A DNA stretch of 64,000 bases from Fictibacillus terranigra (GTDB lineage: Bacteria; Bacillota; Bacilli; Bacillales; Fictibacillaceae): assembly GCF_030412265.1 (NCBI RefSeq), contig NZ_JAUHLN010000001.1:186001-250000 (forward strand), in the 5' to 3' direction. A program made the position numbers and the translations under genes. The notes under the pieces are model-generated. The model was not told the origin of the DNA. It ran no database searches and saw only the letters and a program-made list of their open reading frames with translations. Position 1 is the first letter of the stretch. The number at the start of each line of letters is the position of its first letter. Positions 51,366-59,718 of the stretch are shown piece after piece.

Positions 51366-52295
51366 ATGGAAACTGGATATACGCTGGAATTAAAACAGGT
51401 AACAAAACAGATAAAAGGCAAAAGTATAGTAGACAAACTGTCGTTTGGTGTCAAAAAAGGCGAAATTTTTGGCTTGCTCGGGCCGAATGGGGCGGGGAAA
51501 ACGACAACAATCCGTATGATTGTAGGTTTAATCTCTATAACAGAAGGAGAAATTCTGGTGAATGGCCTGGACATTCGCAAACACTATGAAAAAGCGATGG
51601 AACAGATCGGGGCTATTGTTGAGAATCCGCAAATGTATGACTATTTGACCGGCTACAACAACCTTATGCAATATGCGCGGATCATGCCAGGCGTCACGAA
51701 AGAACGGATCAATGAGGTCGTGAAGCTGGTGGAAATGGAATATGCCATTCATAAAAAAGTAAAAACCTACTCGCTCGGGATGAGGCAGCGGCTCGGTGTA
51801 GCCCAGGCTCTTTTGCATAATCCATCTCTTTTAATTTTGGATGAACCGACAAACGGGCTGGATCCTCAAGGGATGCATGATCTTCGCCATTATTTGCGGG
51901 TACTTGCCGATCAGGGGACCTCAGTCATCGTTTCCAGCCATATTTTAGCGGAAATGGAGCTCATGTGTGACCGTGTCGCCGTAATCCAGAACGGTAAACT
52001 TGTTCGGATTGATGATGTGACCAATGTGACCGATCAGGCAGACGCCACCGTGCATTTTCAAGTCGAGGGCGATGTTTTGAAAGCGAAAGATATCCTTGTT
52101 GAACAGCTCCCGGATCTACCGGTTGCGGTCGAGGCTAAGGAACTTGTCATAATGATTCAGCAGCCTGAAGCGATTGGCGATATCAATAAAAGACTGGTCA
52201 TGGCAGGTTTTACGGTGTATGGCATTCAATTAAAGAAAAAGACATTGGAAGAACGATTCCTTGAAATGACAGGGAAAGGGGGAGGGTTCGAATGA
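51366..52295 (+). CDS. ABC transporter ATP-binding protein (BcrA type)
   Basis: The 309-residue ATPase has Walker A GPNGAGKTT, the signature YSLGMRQRLG, Walker B LLILDEPTNGLDPQG and the switch His in VSSHILAE. A C-terminal extension of about 90 residues is typical of drug- and bacitracin-type exporters. ATG at 51366 follows AGGGAGGAAAT. It overlaps the permease gene by 4 bp. The cargo is not known; export of a peptide or antibiotic is usual in this class, but no sensor kinase or regulator lies nearby. Confidence 0.9.
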   Translation: METGYTLELKQVTKQIKGKSIVDKLSFGVKKGEIFGLLGPNGAGKTTTIRMIVGLISITEGEILVNGLDIRKHYEKAMEQIGAIVENPQMYDYLTGYNNLMQYARIMPGVTKERINEVVKLVEMEYAIHKKVKTYSLGMRQRLGVAQALLHNPSLLILDEPTNGLDPQGMHDLRHYLRVLADQGTSVIVSSHILAEMELMCDRVAVIQNGKLVRIDDVTNVTDQADATVHFQVEGDVLKAKDILVEQLPDLPVAVEAKELVIMIQQPEAIGDINKRLVMAGFTVYGIQLKKKTLEERFLEMTGKGGGFE

Positions 52296-53248
52296 AGTTT
52301 CAGTCGCTGGTCACTAATGAATGGATCAAAATTTTCAGCAGGGTCAGAACGTGGGTGTTTATAGCCCTTCCTGTCCTCATCGTTCTTGGCGTGGCCATCT
52401 ACGGCAAGGTTACAGAAGACCAATCGGCAAAAACGAACTGGAAGCAGGAGCTTACCGAACAGAATAAAGGATTGAAAAAGGAAATCGCTCAGGCTAAAAA
52501 GGATAAAGCACCTAAAATGTACAGGGATTCACTAGAGAGCGAGTATAAACAGAACGAGTACGCAATAAAGCATGAGATCTCACCATATGAAACGACAAGC
52601 TGGAAGTTCATGAAGGATTTCGCGCCGATGTCTTCCCTATTGGGACTGTTTGTCATCGTAGTGGCGAGTGATATTGTAGCTGCCGAGTTTGCCAAGGGTA
52701 CGGTTAAGATGCTTCTGATCCGTCCATACAGCCGCTGGAAAATACTGCTCTCCAAGCTGCTTGCAACCCTTGGATTTGCCTTCTTATTGTGGATTGTTCT
52801 CATCGTTTCCACCTGGCTGATCGGCAGTGTATTCTATGGATTCGGAGGAATGGATCAGCCGTATCTGACCGATGTGAATGGGGTTGTCCATGAAAAATTG
52901 ATCTCTCATTATGTATTGGCCAACATGGGGCTGGAGTTCATCGAATTTGCAGTGCTTGTGGCATTGGCGTTCATGATTTCTACGTTGTTTTACAGCAGCT
53001 CTGTGGCGATCGGTGTTTCAATGTTCGTCACGTTTGCCGGGAATATCCTTACGACAATATTCAGCAATAAACCATGGGCAAAATATACACTGTTCCCGAA
53101 CATGGAACTCACCCAGTATCTTGATGAAGGAATGCAGCTCATAAAAGACATGTCACTATCTTTTTCATTAGGCATTCTCGCAATCTATACGGCAGTTTTC
53201 CTAGTGATCACCTTCGCCGTCTTCCAGAAGCGTGATGTGAGGGCCTAG
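52292..53248 (+). CDS. ABC-2 type transporter permease
   Basis: The 318-residue membrane protein has an N-terminal helix (VFIALPVLIVLGVAIYG), an extracytoplasmic region of about 75 residues rich in Lys/Glu, and five further membrane helices. MKFQSLVTNEWIKIFSR is typical of ABC-2 permeases of the BcrB/YhcI kind. It forms one transporter with the preceding ATPase. Repeat copy F follows. Confidence 0.88.
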   Translation: MKFQSLVTNEWIKIFSRVRTWVFIALPVLIVLGVAIYGKVTEDQSAKTNWKQELTEQNKGLKKEIAQAKKDKAPKMYRDSLESEYKQNEYAIKHEISPYETTSWKFMKDFAPMSSLLGLFVIVVASDIVAAEFAKGTVKMLLIRPYSRWKILLSKLLATLGFAFLLWIVLIVSTWLIGSVFYGFGGMDQPYLTDVNGVVHEKLISHYVLANMGLEFIEFAVLVALAFMISTLFYSSSVAIGVSMFVTFAGNILTTIFSNKPWAKYTLFPNMELTQYLDEGMQLIKDMSLSFSLGILAIYTAVFLVITFAVFQKRDVRA

Positions 53249-53282
53249 GGATCCGTGCCCGTTAAATGGGTGTTTTTTGAAT

Positions 53283-53339
53283 GGTGCCAGGCACCGCCGT
53301 TACACAAGTGTGTAATTGGCGTGCCAGGCACCATTTTTT
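53283..53339. repeat. Nested-palindrome repeat, copy F (core TTACACAAGTGTGTAA)
   Basis: GGTGCCAGGCACC (53283-53295) and GTGCCAGGCACC (53321-53332) flank a core with perfect 7-bp arms. It lies between the convergent permease gene and a small minus-strand gene. Confidence 0.92.
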
Positions 53340-53533
53340 TAATGGCTTTCTTCTTCGCAGTTAACTTCTGTCTCACCAGGATGGGCAAGATGATGGACGA
53401 TTCCGCTGATCACGGCTTGATCCGATAATTCCAGTTCCTCATAGACTACATCCTGGGAAAATTCCTCATTCGTGCTGAAATTCTGTTCGTGCGTGCTGTT
53501 TTGTTCTTCGTAGTTTTCTTTCTTCCTATCCAT
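53339..53533 (-). CDS. Small acidic hypothetical protein, 64 residues
   Basis: I do not recognise it. The product starts MDRKKENYEEQNSTHEQN and is strongly acidic, with no signal or membrane helix. The start ATG at 53533 follows AAAAAGGAGGCTGAGG on the minus strand, a strong site. It lies exactly between repeat copies F and G, which may have moved or preserved it as a block. Confidence 0.55.
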   Translation of the reverse strand: MDRKKENYEEQNSTHEQNFSTNEEFSQDVVYEELELSDQAVISGIVHHLAHPGETEVNCEEESH

Positions 53534-53563
53534 TATCCTCAGCCTCCTTTTTCTTATGATTTG

Positions 53564-53614
53564 GGTGCCAGGCACCGGCCGTCACATACTTGTGTAATAG
53601 AGGTGCCAGGCACC
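53564..53614. repeat. Nested-palindrome repeat, copy G (core TCACATACTTGTGTAA)
   Basis: Two GGTGCCAGGCACC units (53564-53576 and 53602-53614) flank a core that is close to the reverse complement of that in copy C. A third partial GTGGCACCTC follows at 53621. Confidence 0.88.
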
Positions 53615-53689
53615 TTCTAAGTGGCACCTCTCTACCATTTCTTAGTACTTCCCTACCAGGAGAACGGGTATAAATATCAGAAAAATCGG

Positions 53690-54342
53690 TATATTCGCTC
53701 GTCTTGCTGTTTGTCATGTTTGTCGGGTTCGCCGCGATCTTAAAGGTTCCTGGTCTGAAAGGGCCCGACGGCGATCTATCACTGTTCAAACTCGCCGTGC
53801 AAACGTTCGATCCCTGGATCATCGGATTGATCGGAGCGGCAGGGCTGCTTACCGCATTGGTACCGGGCTCGCTACTTCTTATGGCGGCTTCAATCCTCTT
53901 TGCGAATAATGTTTATAAAGCGGTTTACCCTTCCGCGAGTGAAAAGCAGGTGGCTAAGCTGGCTAAATACCTCGTGCCGGTCATGGCCCTCATCTCGGTC
54001 TTCTTCACGTTTAAAGGAGGAGACACGATTGTAACGCTGCTATTAATGGGATACAGCCTCGTCACTCAGCTGTTTCCAGCCCTGGTTTTAAGCCTGTCGA
54101 AAAGCCCTTTGTGACGAAACAGGGAGCGTTTGCAGGAATCGCCTGTGGTGTTGCCGTTGTAGCCTATGTATCGATCAAAGGAACAACGCTGGCCATCCTG
54201 CTTCCTATGCTGCCGCAAGCCGTCAAAACTTGAATATTGGCATCGTTGCTTTGCTGGTCAACACCATTGCCCTCTTTGTGGCCAGTGCTTTAACACGACC
54301 GGTTGCCGTCAGCAACAAAGCAGAAAGCGAACAGATGGTTTA
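53690..54342 (+). pseudogene. Remnant of a sodium:solute symporter (SSF) gene
   Basis: The first part (LLFVMFVGFAAILKVPGLKG ... ALVPGSLLLMAASILFANN ... MALISVFFTFKGGD) matches the C-terminal half of monocarboxylate-type SSF symporters. The reading frame then breaks near 54110: VTKQGAFAGIACGVAVVAYV continues in a second frame to a stop near 54233, and LNIGIVALLVNTIALFVAS in a third to TAA at 54342. The N-terminal half is missing; the left end falls just after repeat copy G. Thus it has at least two frameshifts and a 5-prime truncation, and cannot make a working transporter. Confidence 0.85.
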
Positions 54343-54350
54343 ATTTAAAA

Positions 54351-54408
54351 GGTGCCAGGCACCGCCCTTACACAAGTGTGTAATCGCGGTACCTGGCACC
54401 TGCTTTTT
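54351..54408. repeat. Nested-palindrome repeat, copy H (core TTACACAAGTGTGTAA)
   Basis: GGTGCCAGGCACC (54351-54363) and GGTACCTGGCACC (54388-54400) flank the core, directly after the symporter remnant. A partial unit GCCCGGCACC lies at 54541. Confidence 0.92.
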
Positions 54409-54616
54409 TATTTCACTTTGAATATTTTTGTTTCGTCTCTTCCTGCATAGACATTGCCAATGGAATCTGCGACAGGCAGTGGTGATGTGGTATTTACTGT
54501 TTTTTCTTTACTATAAAAAAAAATAAACCGATCATTCGATGCCCGGCACCAATTTTTTTCTTTTTGCTCCCGATTTTGATAATTTAAAAGTAGAAAAAGT
54601 TTCGGGAGGGGTTTGT

Positions 54617-55393
54617 GTGGCACTCGCGTTTGACCATCTTGTATATTTTACCGATAAAGCATTGAACAATCATATTGATAGCCTGAAAAAACAAGGCATT
54701 CATGCAGTCCGGGGCGGCAGCCATAAAGATTGGGGAACTTATAATACACTCTCGTATTTTGGCTTGACCTATGTGGAATTTTTAGCTGTCGAAAAAGAAG
54801 AAATCGCACGGAAGGCGACACAAAATCCCTTGATCGGCCAGCTGATGCAAAGTTTTCCCGAAAAACAGGGCCCTGGCCAGTTTGCCATCCGCACTGATCG
54901 AATTGATCATCTAAAAATCCTGCTGGAGCAGAAAGGTTTGGAGACAAGACTTTTCCCTGGAAGACGTAAACGTGAAGATGGAAGCACCCTCAATTGGAAA
55001 CTGTTATTTATAACGAGCAATGACAAGGGAAACAAGCTGTCTCCGCCGTTTTTCATAGATTGGCTCGAGCCGGATATGGAACGCGATACAGACCTTCGGG
55101 AAAAAGGGTTTATCGGCAAACATCCGGCTGGGGATCTGAGAATGGATCACTTGAAGATTATCGTAGAGGATGCAGAGAAAACATCACTGACCTGGCAGGG
55201 ATGGCTGGGGTTATCCAAAGGGCGGAGCTACATTGATAATGGCCTTCAGGCTGAATGTACGGTACTGGAACTGGACGGCTGCAGACTTCATTTTTGCTCT
55301 CCTCTTGGCGAGGGGCCAGCTCAAGATCTCCTCAGAGAAAGAGGAGAACGTCCTTATGAGCTGGTTTTGAGCAACGGGTTAAAATTGAAGTAA
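54617..55393 (+). CDS. VOC-fold protein (glyoxalase-like domain)
   Basis: The 258-residue protein begins ALAFDHLVYFTDKALNNHID and continues with GGSHKDWGTYNTLSYFG and YVEFLAV, the pattern of the large glyoxalase-like domain family found in many bacilli. A second half (DHLKIIVEDAEKT ... LHFCSPLGEG) repeats the fold. Reaction unknown. I chose GTG at 54617 because GGGAGGGG is 5 bp upstream; the frame extends to 54539 across a partial repeat unit. It is followed after 17 bp by the DCC protein gene. Confidence 0.82.
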   Translation: MALAFDHLVYFTDKALNNHIDSLKKQGIHAVRGGSHKDWGTYNTLSYFGLTYVEFLAVEKEEIARKATQNPLIGQLMQSFPEKQGPGQFAIRTDRIDHLKILLEQKGLETRLFPGRRKREDGSTLNWKLLFITSNDKGNKLSPPFFIDWLEPDMERDTDLREKGFIGKHPAGDLRMDHLKIIVEDAEKTSLTWQGWLGLSKGRSYIDNGLQAECTVLELDGCRLHFCSPLGEGPAQDLLRERGERPYELVLSNGLKLK

Positions 55394-55410
55394 AAGGGGA
55401 GGAATCGTTA

Positions 55411-55821
55411 GTGGAAAAACAGCGGGACGGCTCTATTCTATTATTTGATGGTGTCTGCAACTTCTGCAACGGGATTGTTAATTTCTTGATCAGACAGGAT
55501 AAGAAGGGGCGGATTTCCTTCGGTTCTCTGCAATCGGATGCCGGTCAGAAGCTGCTCCGTGAATTCCGTCTTCCTCAACAAGATTTTGAAAGTCTAGTTT
55601 ATATAAAAGACTGCCGTATCTACCAAAAATCCACGGCAGCACTCGAGATTGCCAGGGATCTCGGAGGCCTGTGGAGTGCTGCCTATATCCTTGTTGTTAT
55701 CCCTAAGCCGCTGCGCGATGGACTGTATTTCTGGATCGCCAAAAACCGTTACAGATGGTTCGGCAGAAAGGACCACTGCATGATCCCCACACCCGAGATC
55801 CGAGAACGGTTCATAGATTAG
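55411..55821 (+). CDS. DCC family thiol-disulfide oxidoreductase-like protein (DUF393)
   Basis: The 136-residue protein has the family signature LLFDGVCNFCNGIVNF, with a CxxC pair in a thioredoxin-like fold, then YIKDCRIYQKSTAAL and the C-terminal RYRWFGRKDHCMIP. The role in bacilli is not established. GTG at 55411 follows GGGGAGGAATC. It probably shares a transcript with the preceding VOC-fold gene. Confidence 0.9.
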   Translation: MEKQRDGSILLFDGVCNFCNGIVNFLIRQDKKGRISFGSLQSDAGQKLLREFRLPQQDFESLVYIKDCRIYQKSTAALEIARDLGGLWSAAYILVVIPKPLRDGLYFWIAKNRYRWFGRKDHCMIPTPEIRERFID

Positions 55822-55836
55822 CCTTTGTTACTAATT

Positions 55837-55849
55837 GGTGCCAGGCACC
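55837..55849. repeat. Solo repeat unit GGTGCCAGGCACC (copy I)
   Basis: A single 13-bp unit without core or partner, between the DCC gene and the terminator of the Spo0E-like gene. Confidence 0.75.
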
Positions 55850-55856
55850 AAGCACT

Positions 55857-55890
55857 AAAAAAGCTGTCCCCAAAAAGGGTGACAGCTTTA
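55857..55890 (-). terminator. Terminator of the Spo0E-like gene
   Basis: On the minus strand AAAGCTGTC pairs with GACAGCTTT and is followed by T residues; the stem overlaps the stop codon. Confidence 0.85.
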
Positions 55891-56049
55891 TGCACATTGG
55901 TTCAGTTCGTTTAGTTTTTGGTCGAGCAACTGGCTTAACTGTACAAGAAGTGGGTCTGCAAGGTTGTTTACGCGGGTGCTCATTACGTACATTGTTAAGC
56001 GGATGGCGTCGATCTCAAGTTTCAATGTTAGTATATTTTGTTGAGTCAT
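55888..56049 (-). CDS. Spo0E-like aspartyl-phosphate phosphatase
   Basis: The 53-residue peptide fits the Spo0E family of small phosphatases that dephosphorylate Spo0A-P and delay sporulation. The sequence has the two-helix layout: LKLEIDAIRLTMYVMSTR, then LLVQLSQLLDQKLNEL with the SxxxD motif (SQLLD). The ATG at 56049 has GGGGGA on the minus strand about 6 bp upstream; ATG at 56055 would abut it. A good promoter (TAGACA, 17 bp, TAAAAT) lies at 56118-56146 on the minus strand and a terminator overlaps the stop. It is a complete single-gene unit. Confidence 0.82.
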   Translation of the reverse strand: MTQQNILTLKLEIDAIRLTMYVMSTRVNNLADPLLVQLSQLLDQKLNELNQCA

Positions 56050-56396
56050 ATCCATTCCCCCAATACAGAAAAATGTTTTATAACTTCACGTTCAGAGAAA
56101 CATCTCTATATATTCCCATTTTATACTAGATATAGGACAGTGTCTATTTAATTTTCTCAATATATAGTATATTTTTTGAAAATTTTGATAGTTTTTATGG
56201 ATTTTTTACGAGGAAAGAGAGGAATCACGCTTCTTTGTTTGTTTTTGTAAAAAAATGTCCCGGGAAATGCACGAACAAAGGCGAGGGAATTTTACAAAAC
56301 AAAATGCAAATTATTTTTTAAACCCTAGATAAATAAACAAGCTTAATTGCCGCTCCTGAATATACTGTCAATAGCTATCGGAAAGGAGTGGCTGGA
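56050..56396. other. AT-rich intergenic region between the Spo0E-like and CHRD genes
   Basis: Apart from the minus-strand promoter at 56118-56146, I see no gene, repeat copy or RNA in these 347 bp. It must hold the promoter of the CHRD gene, which I could not place. Confidence 0.5.
56118..56146 (-). promoter_or_regulatory. Promoter of the Spo0E-like gene
   Basis: On the minus strand TAGACA (56146-56141) and TAAAAT (56123-56118) are spaced by 17 bp; each differs at one position from consensus. Confidence 0.65.
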
Positions 56397-56810
56397 TTGT
56401 TGTTGAAACATTTTTTATGCAGATTAAAAGGCGAACATGAAGTTCCTCCTGTTGGTACCCGGGCAACTGGAAACACTGAATTTGTCCTAAGCTCCAATGG
56501 AACCAAGCTCCACTACCGGCTTCAGGTTAACAATATAAGGAAGTTAACTCAAGCACGCGTTCATTTGGGACAAGCAGGTAAAAGTGGCCCTGTCGTCGCT
56601 TATCTGCTGGCCCATATTAAACCTAGCATCAGCTTGAATACAGGAATCATAACAGGTTGCATCACCAATAAAGAATTAATTGGCCCACTTCAGGGACAGC
56701 CCCTGTCTAAGCTTGTGGAAGAGATTAACGAAGGTAATGTTTATGTGAATGTTTTTTCGGAGTTTAGTCCGGGCGGGGAACTGCGCGGTCAAATCGAGCC
56801 GATCAAGTAA
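56397..56810 (+). CDS. CHRD domain protein
   Basis: The 137-residue protein is a single CHRD (chordin-like) domain: LKGEHEVPPVGTRATG at the start, ARVHLGQAGKSGPVVAYL in the middle, and SPGGELRGQI at the end. No signal peptide is seen, which is unusual because most CHRD proteins are exported. Start codon choice is uncertain: TTG at 56397, 56400 or 56403 all follow AAAGGAG; GTG at 56388 overlaps it. Function unknown. Confidence 0.82.
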   Translation: MLLKHFLCRLKGEHEVPPVGTRATGNTEFVLSSNGTKLHYRLQVNNIRKLTQARVHLGQAGKSGPVVAYLLAHIKPSISLNTGIITGCITNKELIGPLQGQPLSKLVEEINEGNVYVNVFSEFSPGGELRGQIEPIK

Positions 56811-56869
56811 AGAATACGACGGCGTAGCTTAAAGGAGCTAGGCTGTTTTATTTTGAGATGCCGGTTTAT

Positions 56870-56919
56870 GGTGCCAGGCACCGCCTTTACACAAATGTCA
56901 AAACGTGGTGCCAGGCACC
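56870..56919. repeat. Nested-palindrome repeat, copy J (mixed core)
   Basis: GGTGCCAGGCACC at 56870-56882 and 56907-56919 flank TTTACACAAATGTCAAAA, which joins the left half of one core type (TTACACA) to the right half of the other (TGTCAAA). Confidence 0.88.
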
Positions 56920-57014
56920 ACGTACACGACATCACCGAGAAAATGACAGGATATTATGGCATAATAGATACAATGATCTACAAAAACTGACGGATTCTGA
57001 AAGGAGCTGTTAAG

Positions 57015-57296
57015 ATGGATCCGCGATTTAAAATATCCAATCGGGAAGCCTTGATGGGCATCGGGCTTGCCGTTCTGAACTTCATCTGGTGGTACGCTTT
57101 TTCCTACGGGCTTGGCGGGAAACCTGTGAAGGAATATCACTACATATGGGGTTTGCCAGCATGGTTCTTCTATAGCTGCGTCGCCGGCTTTATCGTATTT
57201 TCCATCCTCGTATATATCATGGTTAAATTTTTCTTCACAGAGGTTCCCTTCGAAGATGTACCTGATTTGGAGAACCTGAAGGAGGAAAAGAGATGA
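57015..57296 (+). CDS. YhdT family membrane protein (PanF partner)
   Basis: The 93-residue protein has two membrane helices (IGLAVLNFIWWYAFSYGLG and WFFYSCVAGFIVFSILVYIMV). It matches the YhdT/DUF997 family, nearly always encoded beside the pantothenate symporter. It overlaps panF by 4 bp, so the two are translationally coupled. Its role in transport is not defined. ATG at 57015 follows AAAGGAGCTG. Confidence 0.87.
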   Translation: MDPRFKISNREALMGIGLAVLNFIWWYAFSYGLGGKPVKEYHYIWGLPAWFFYSCVAGFIVFSILVYIMVKFFFTEVPFEDVPDLENLKEEKR

Positions 57297-58747
57297 ACTG
57301 GGAAGTTATTGTTCCTTTACTTGCCTTTTTGATCGGTATGTTTCTCGTTGGAATCTACACCTCACGCAAGGTTGAAAGTGGTTCAGGGTTTTTACAGGAC
57401 TATTTCCTGGGCGGCAGACATCTGGGCGGCTTCGTTCTCGCGATGACCATGGTAGCTACATATGGAAGTGCGAGCAGCTTCATCGGCGGTCCGGGAATCG
57501 CCTATAAGCTCGGCCTTGGCTGGGTGCTGCTAGCGATGGCACAGCTTGTTACGGGTTACTTCACCCTCGCTGTCCTTGGGAAAAAGTTTGCCATTGTTGC
57601 AAGAAAGATCGACGCGGTCACGCTGATTGATTTTCTGAAGGCACGATATGAAAACAAGTGGGTCGTTATTTTGTCCGCAGCAAGCATCAGCATCTTTTTG
57701 TTCTCGTCAACCGCTGCGCAGTGGATAGGCGGCGGCCGGCTCATCGAGTCGTTCACTGGTGTTTCTTACCCTGTGGCCCTGCTGATCTTTTCGTTTTCCG
57801 TCCTTGTTTATGTCATAGCAGGCGGCTTTCGTGCAGTTGTCATTACAGATACATTAATGGGAATTGTCATGTTTGTCGGAACACTCATTATATTGGCAGG
57901 AACGATCATTGCAGGTGGAGGGGTTCCCCATATCATCTCGACCCTTGCTGCTGAGAATCCGAATTTGATCACACCCTTCGGCGCGGACAAGTCTTTGACG
58001 CCGCTTTACGTTTCCTCGTTCTGGCTGCTTGTGGGCATTGGGGTAGTAGGCCTCCCGCAGATCTCGGTCCGGGCCATGTCCTATAAAAATTCAAAAGCGA
58101 TGCACCAGGCGATGATCATCGGGACGTTTGTCATCGGGTTCATCATGCTGGGGATGCATTTGACTGGAGTTTTTGGAAGAGTCGTCATACCAGGAGTGGA
58201 AATCGGAGATAAGGTGATGCCGATGCTCGCACTGAAGGTATTGCCAGGATGGCTTGCGGGTATAGTGCTCGCAGCACCGCTTGCTGCGGTCATGTCAACG
58301 GTGAACGCCATCCTGTTGATCGTAAGCTCCTCCATTGTTAAAGATATCTATATCAATTACATTAAACCGGAAGCCAGTCAGCAATCGGTTAAACGCTTGA
58401 GTTTTTCAGTGACTGCCATTATCGGAATCCTGGTATTCATCGTGTCTCTTTATCCTCCGGACCTGCTGATTTGGCTGAATTTGTTTTCCTTTGGCGGTCT
58501 GGAAGCAGCATTTATATGGCCGGTCGTCCTTGGTCTTTATTGGAAGAGAGGAAACGCAGCCGGTGCTGTGGGTTCCATCGTGACAGGTGTACTTTCCTAC
58601 GTCCTTCTCGACACATTCGCTCCGAACCTGTGGGGAATGCATACCGTTGTAGTGCCAGTCGCACTTTCTCTAGCGGCTTACGTTATTCTAAGTTTAATTT
58701 CAAAAAACAGCGCTCAGTCATCCCTGGGGAAACAAGGAATTATTTAA
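57293..58747 (+). CDS. panF: Sodium/pantothenate symporter
   Basis: The 484-residue SSF-family protein imports pantothenate with Na+, feeding coenzyme A synthesis. It has about 13 membrane helices. Typical segments are FLGGRHLGGFVLAMTMVATY, GSASSFIGGPGIAYKLGLGW and APLAAVMSTVNAILLIVSSS. The YhdT-family partner just upstream supports the pantothenate assignment over other SSF substrates. Copy K of the repeat follows as terminator. Confidence 0.93.
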   Translation: MNWEVIVPLLAFLIGMFLVGIYTSRKVESGSGFLQDYFLGGRHLGGFVLAMTMVATYGSASSFIGGPGIAYKLGLGWVLLAMAQLVTGYFTLAVLGKKFAIVARKIDAVTLIDFLKARYENKWVVILSAASISIFLFSSTAAQWIGGGRLIESFTGVSYPVALLIFSFSVLVYVIAGGFRAVVITDTLMGIVMFVGTLIILAGTIIAGGGVPHIISTLAAENPNLITPFGADKSLTPLYVSSFWLLVGIGVVGLPQISVRAMSYKNSKAMHQAMIIGTFVIGFIMLGMHLTGVFGRVVIPGVEIGDKVMPMLALKVLPGWLAGIVLAAPLAAVMSTVNAILLIVSSSIVKDIYINYIKPEASQQSVKRLSFSVTAIIGILVFIVSLYPPDLLIWLNLFSFGGLEAAFIWPVVLGLYWKRGNAAGAVGSIVTGVLSYVLLDTFAPNLWGMHTVVVPVALSLAAYVILSLISKNSAQSSLGKQGII

Positions 58748-58750
58748 TTT

Positions 58751-58809
58751 GGTGTCAGGCACCTCCATTACACATGTGTGTAATGTGCGGTGCCTGGCAC
58801 CCTTTTTTT
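58751..58809. repeat. Nested-palindrome repeat, copy K (core TTACACATGTGTGTAA)
   Basis: GGTGTCAGGCACC (58751-58763, one change) and GGTGCCTGGCACC (58789-58801) flank the core; a run of T follows after panF. Confidence 0.92.
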
Positions 58810-58912
58810 ACACCTTTTCCCATCAGTAATTTGACGGAATTTACTGCACCCTAAAATAAGACATGCCTAAACAAGTGCACATCCCATCAAATGAAAAAGG
58901 AGGATACAAGGA

Positions 58913-59422
58913 GTGAAAAGAATTAAGCAGTTGCTTTTCTTTATCCTTCCAATCTGCACGGCAGCTGTTTTGCTTGAGACACCATTTAAGAAAGCCGATG
59001 CATCTCCCGTTTTCCGGATTCCATTTCCGGCAGGACAAGTTTGGATCGGGCAGACGAGGATGAATCATAATCCACAAAATGCAGTCGACCTCAACCGTCT
59101 GTATGATGAGGGAGATACGGTGACCGCTTCTGCTGCCGGGAGAGTCATTAAAGTGAAAAATCTGGGTGGCCGCAGTTATGGAAGATACATTGTCATTGAC
59201 CATGGGGGCGGCTGGCAGACCTTGTACGGCCATTTAAGCGGTGTGAATGTATCGGTCGGAAAGAAGGTCTCGCAGGGCCAAAAGATTGGAGCAGTAGGAA
59301 GCACGGGTGGTTCCACTGGTGCACATCTTCATTACGAGCAAAGATACAATGGCAAGGCAGAACGAATCCGATGGAACGGCCATAGCATCTTTTATTGGGG
59401 AAGCAAAACATATAAGAGCTAA
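58913..59422 (+). CDS. Secreted M23 family peptidase (LytM type)
   Basis: The 169-residue protein has a signal peptide (KRIKQLLFFILPICTAAVLL, cleavage near KADA) and one M23 domain. Metal ligands appear intact: His and Asp in NHNPQNAVDLN and His-x-His in AHLHYE; LYGHLSGV holds another conserved His. It should cut peptide cross-bridges of peptidoglycan, and contrasts with SpoIIQ in this window, whose domain is degenerate. GTG at 58913 follows AAAGGAGGATAC. It is a single gene. Confidence 0.9.
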   Translation: MKRIKQLLFFILPICTAAVLLETPFKKADASPVFRIPFPAGQVWIGQTRMNHNPQNAVDLNRLYDEGDTVTASAAGRVIKVKNLGGRSYGRYIVIDHGGGWQTLYGHLSGVNVSVGKKVSQGQKIGAVGSTGGSTGAHLHYEQRYNGKAERIRWNGHSIFYWGSKTYKS

Positions 59423-59429
59423 GAAATGC

Positions 59430-59487
59430 GGTGCCAGGCACCGGTAACGACGGTGCCTGACACCGAGTGATATGACACCGAGTGATA
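59430..59487. repeat. Shortened nested-palindrome repeat (copy L) plus 15-bp tandem
   Basis: GGTGCCAGGCACC (59430-59442) and GGTGCCTGACACC (59452-59464) are separated by only nine bases, so the usual core is lost. A perfect tandem of TGACACCGAGTGATA runs from 59458 to 59487. Bases 59488-59718 hold nothing I can identify. Confidence 0.82.
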
Positions 59488-59718
59488 GCAGCGAGAAAAT
59501 AGCACCGGCGAAAGAAAGAAGGAAACCCGAAACCACGAAACAGCGCCTGCACATGGTCCGCAGGCACCGCTCAATTCATGCATTCTTTCAATACTAAGAA
59601 AAAGTGTGTTTATTTTCCATCGATAATCCCCGCGCTCTACGTTTCACTATCCCTCCTCAATAAGGTAAAATAGAAGCTGTATCTATTGTATTGGATGAAA
59701 CTATGAGGGGATGTTGGT

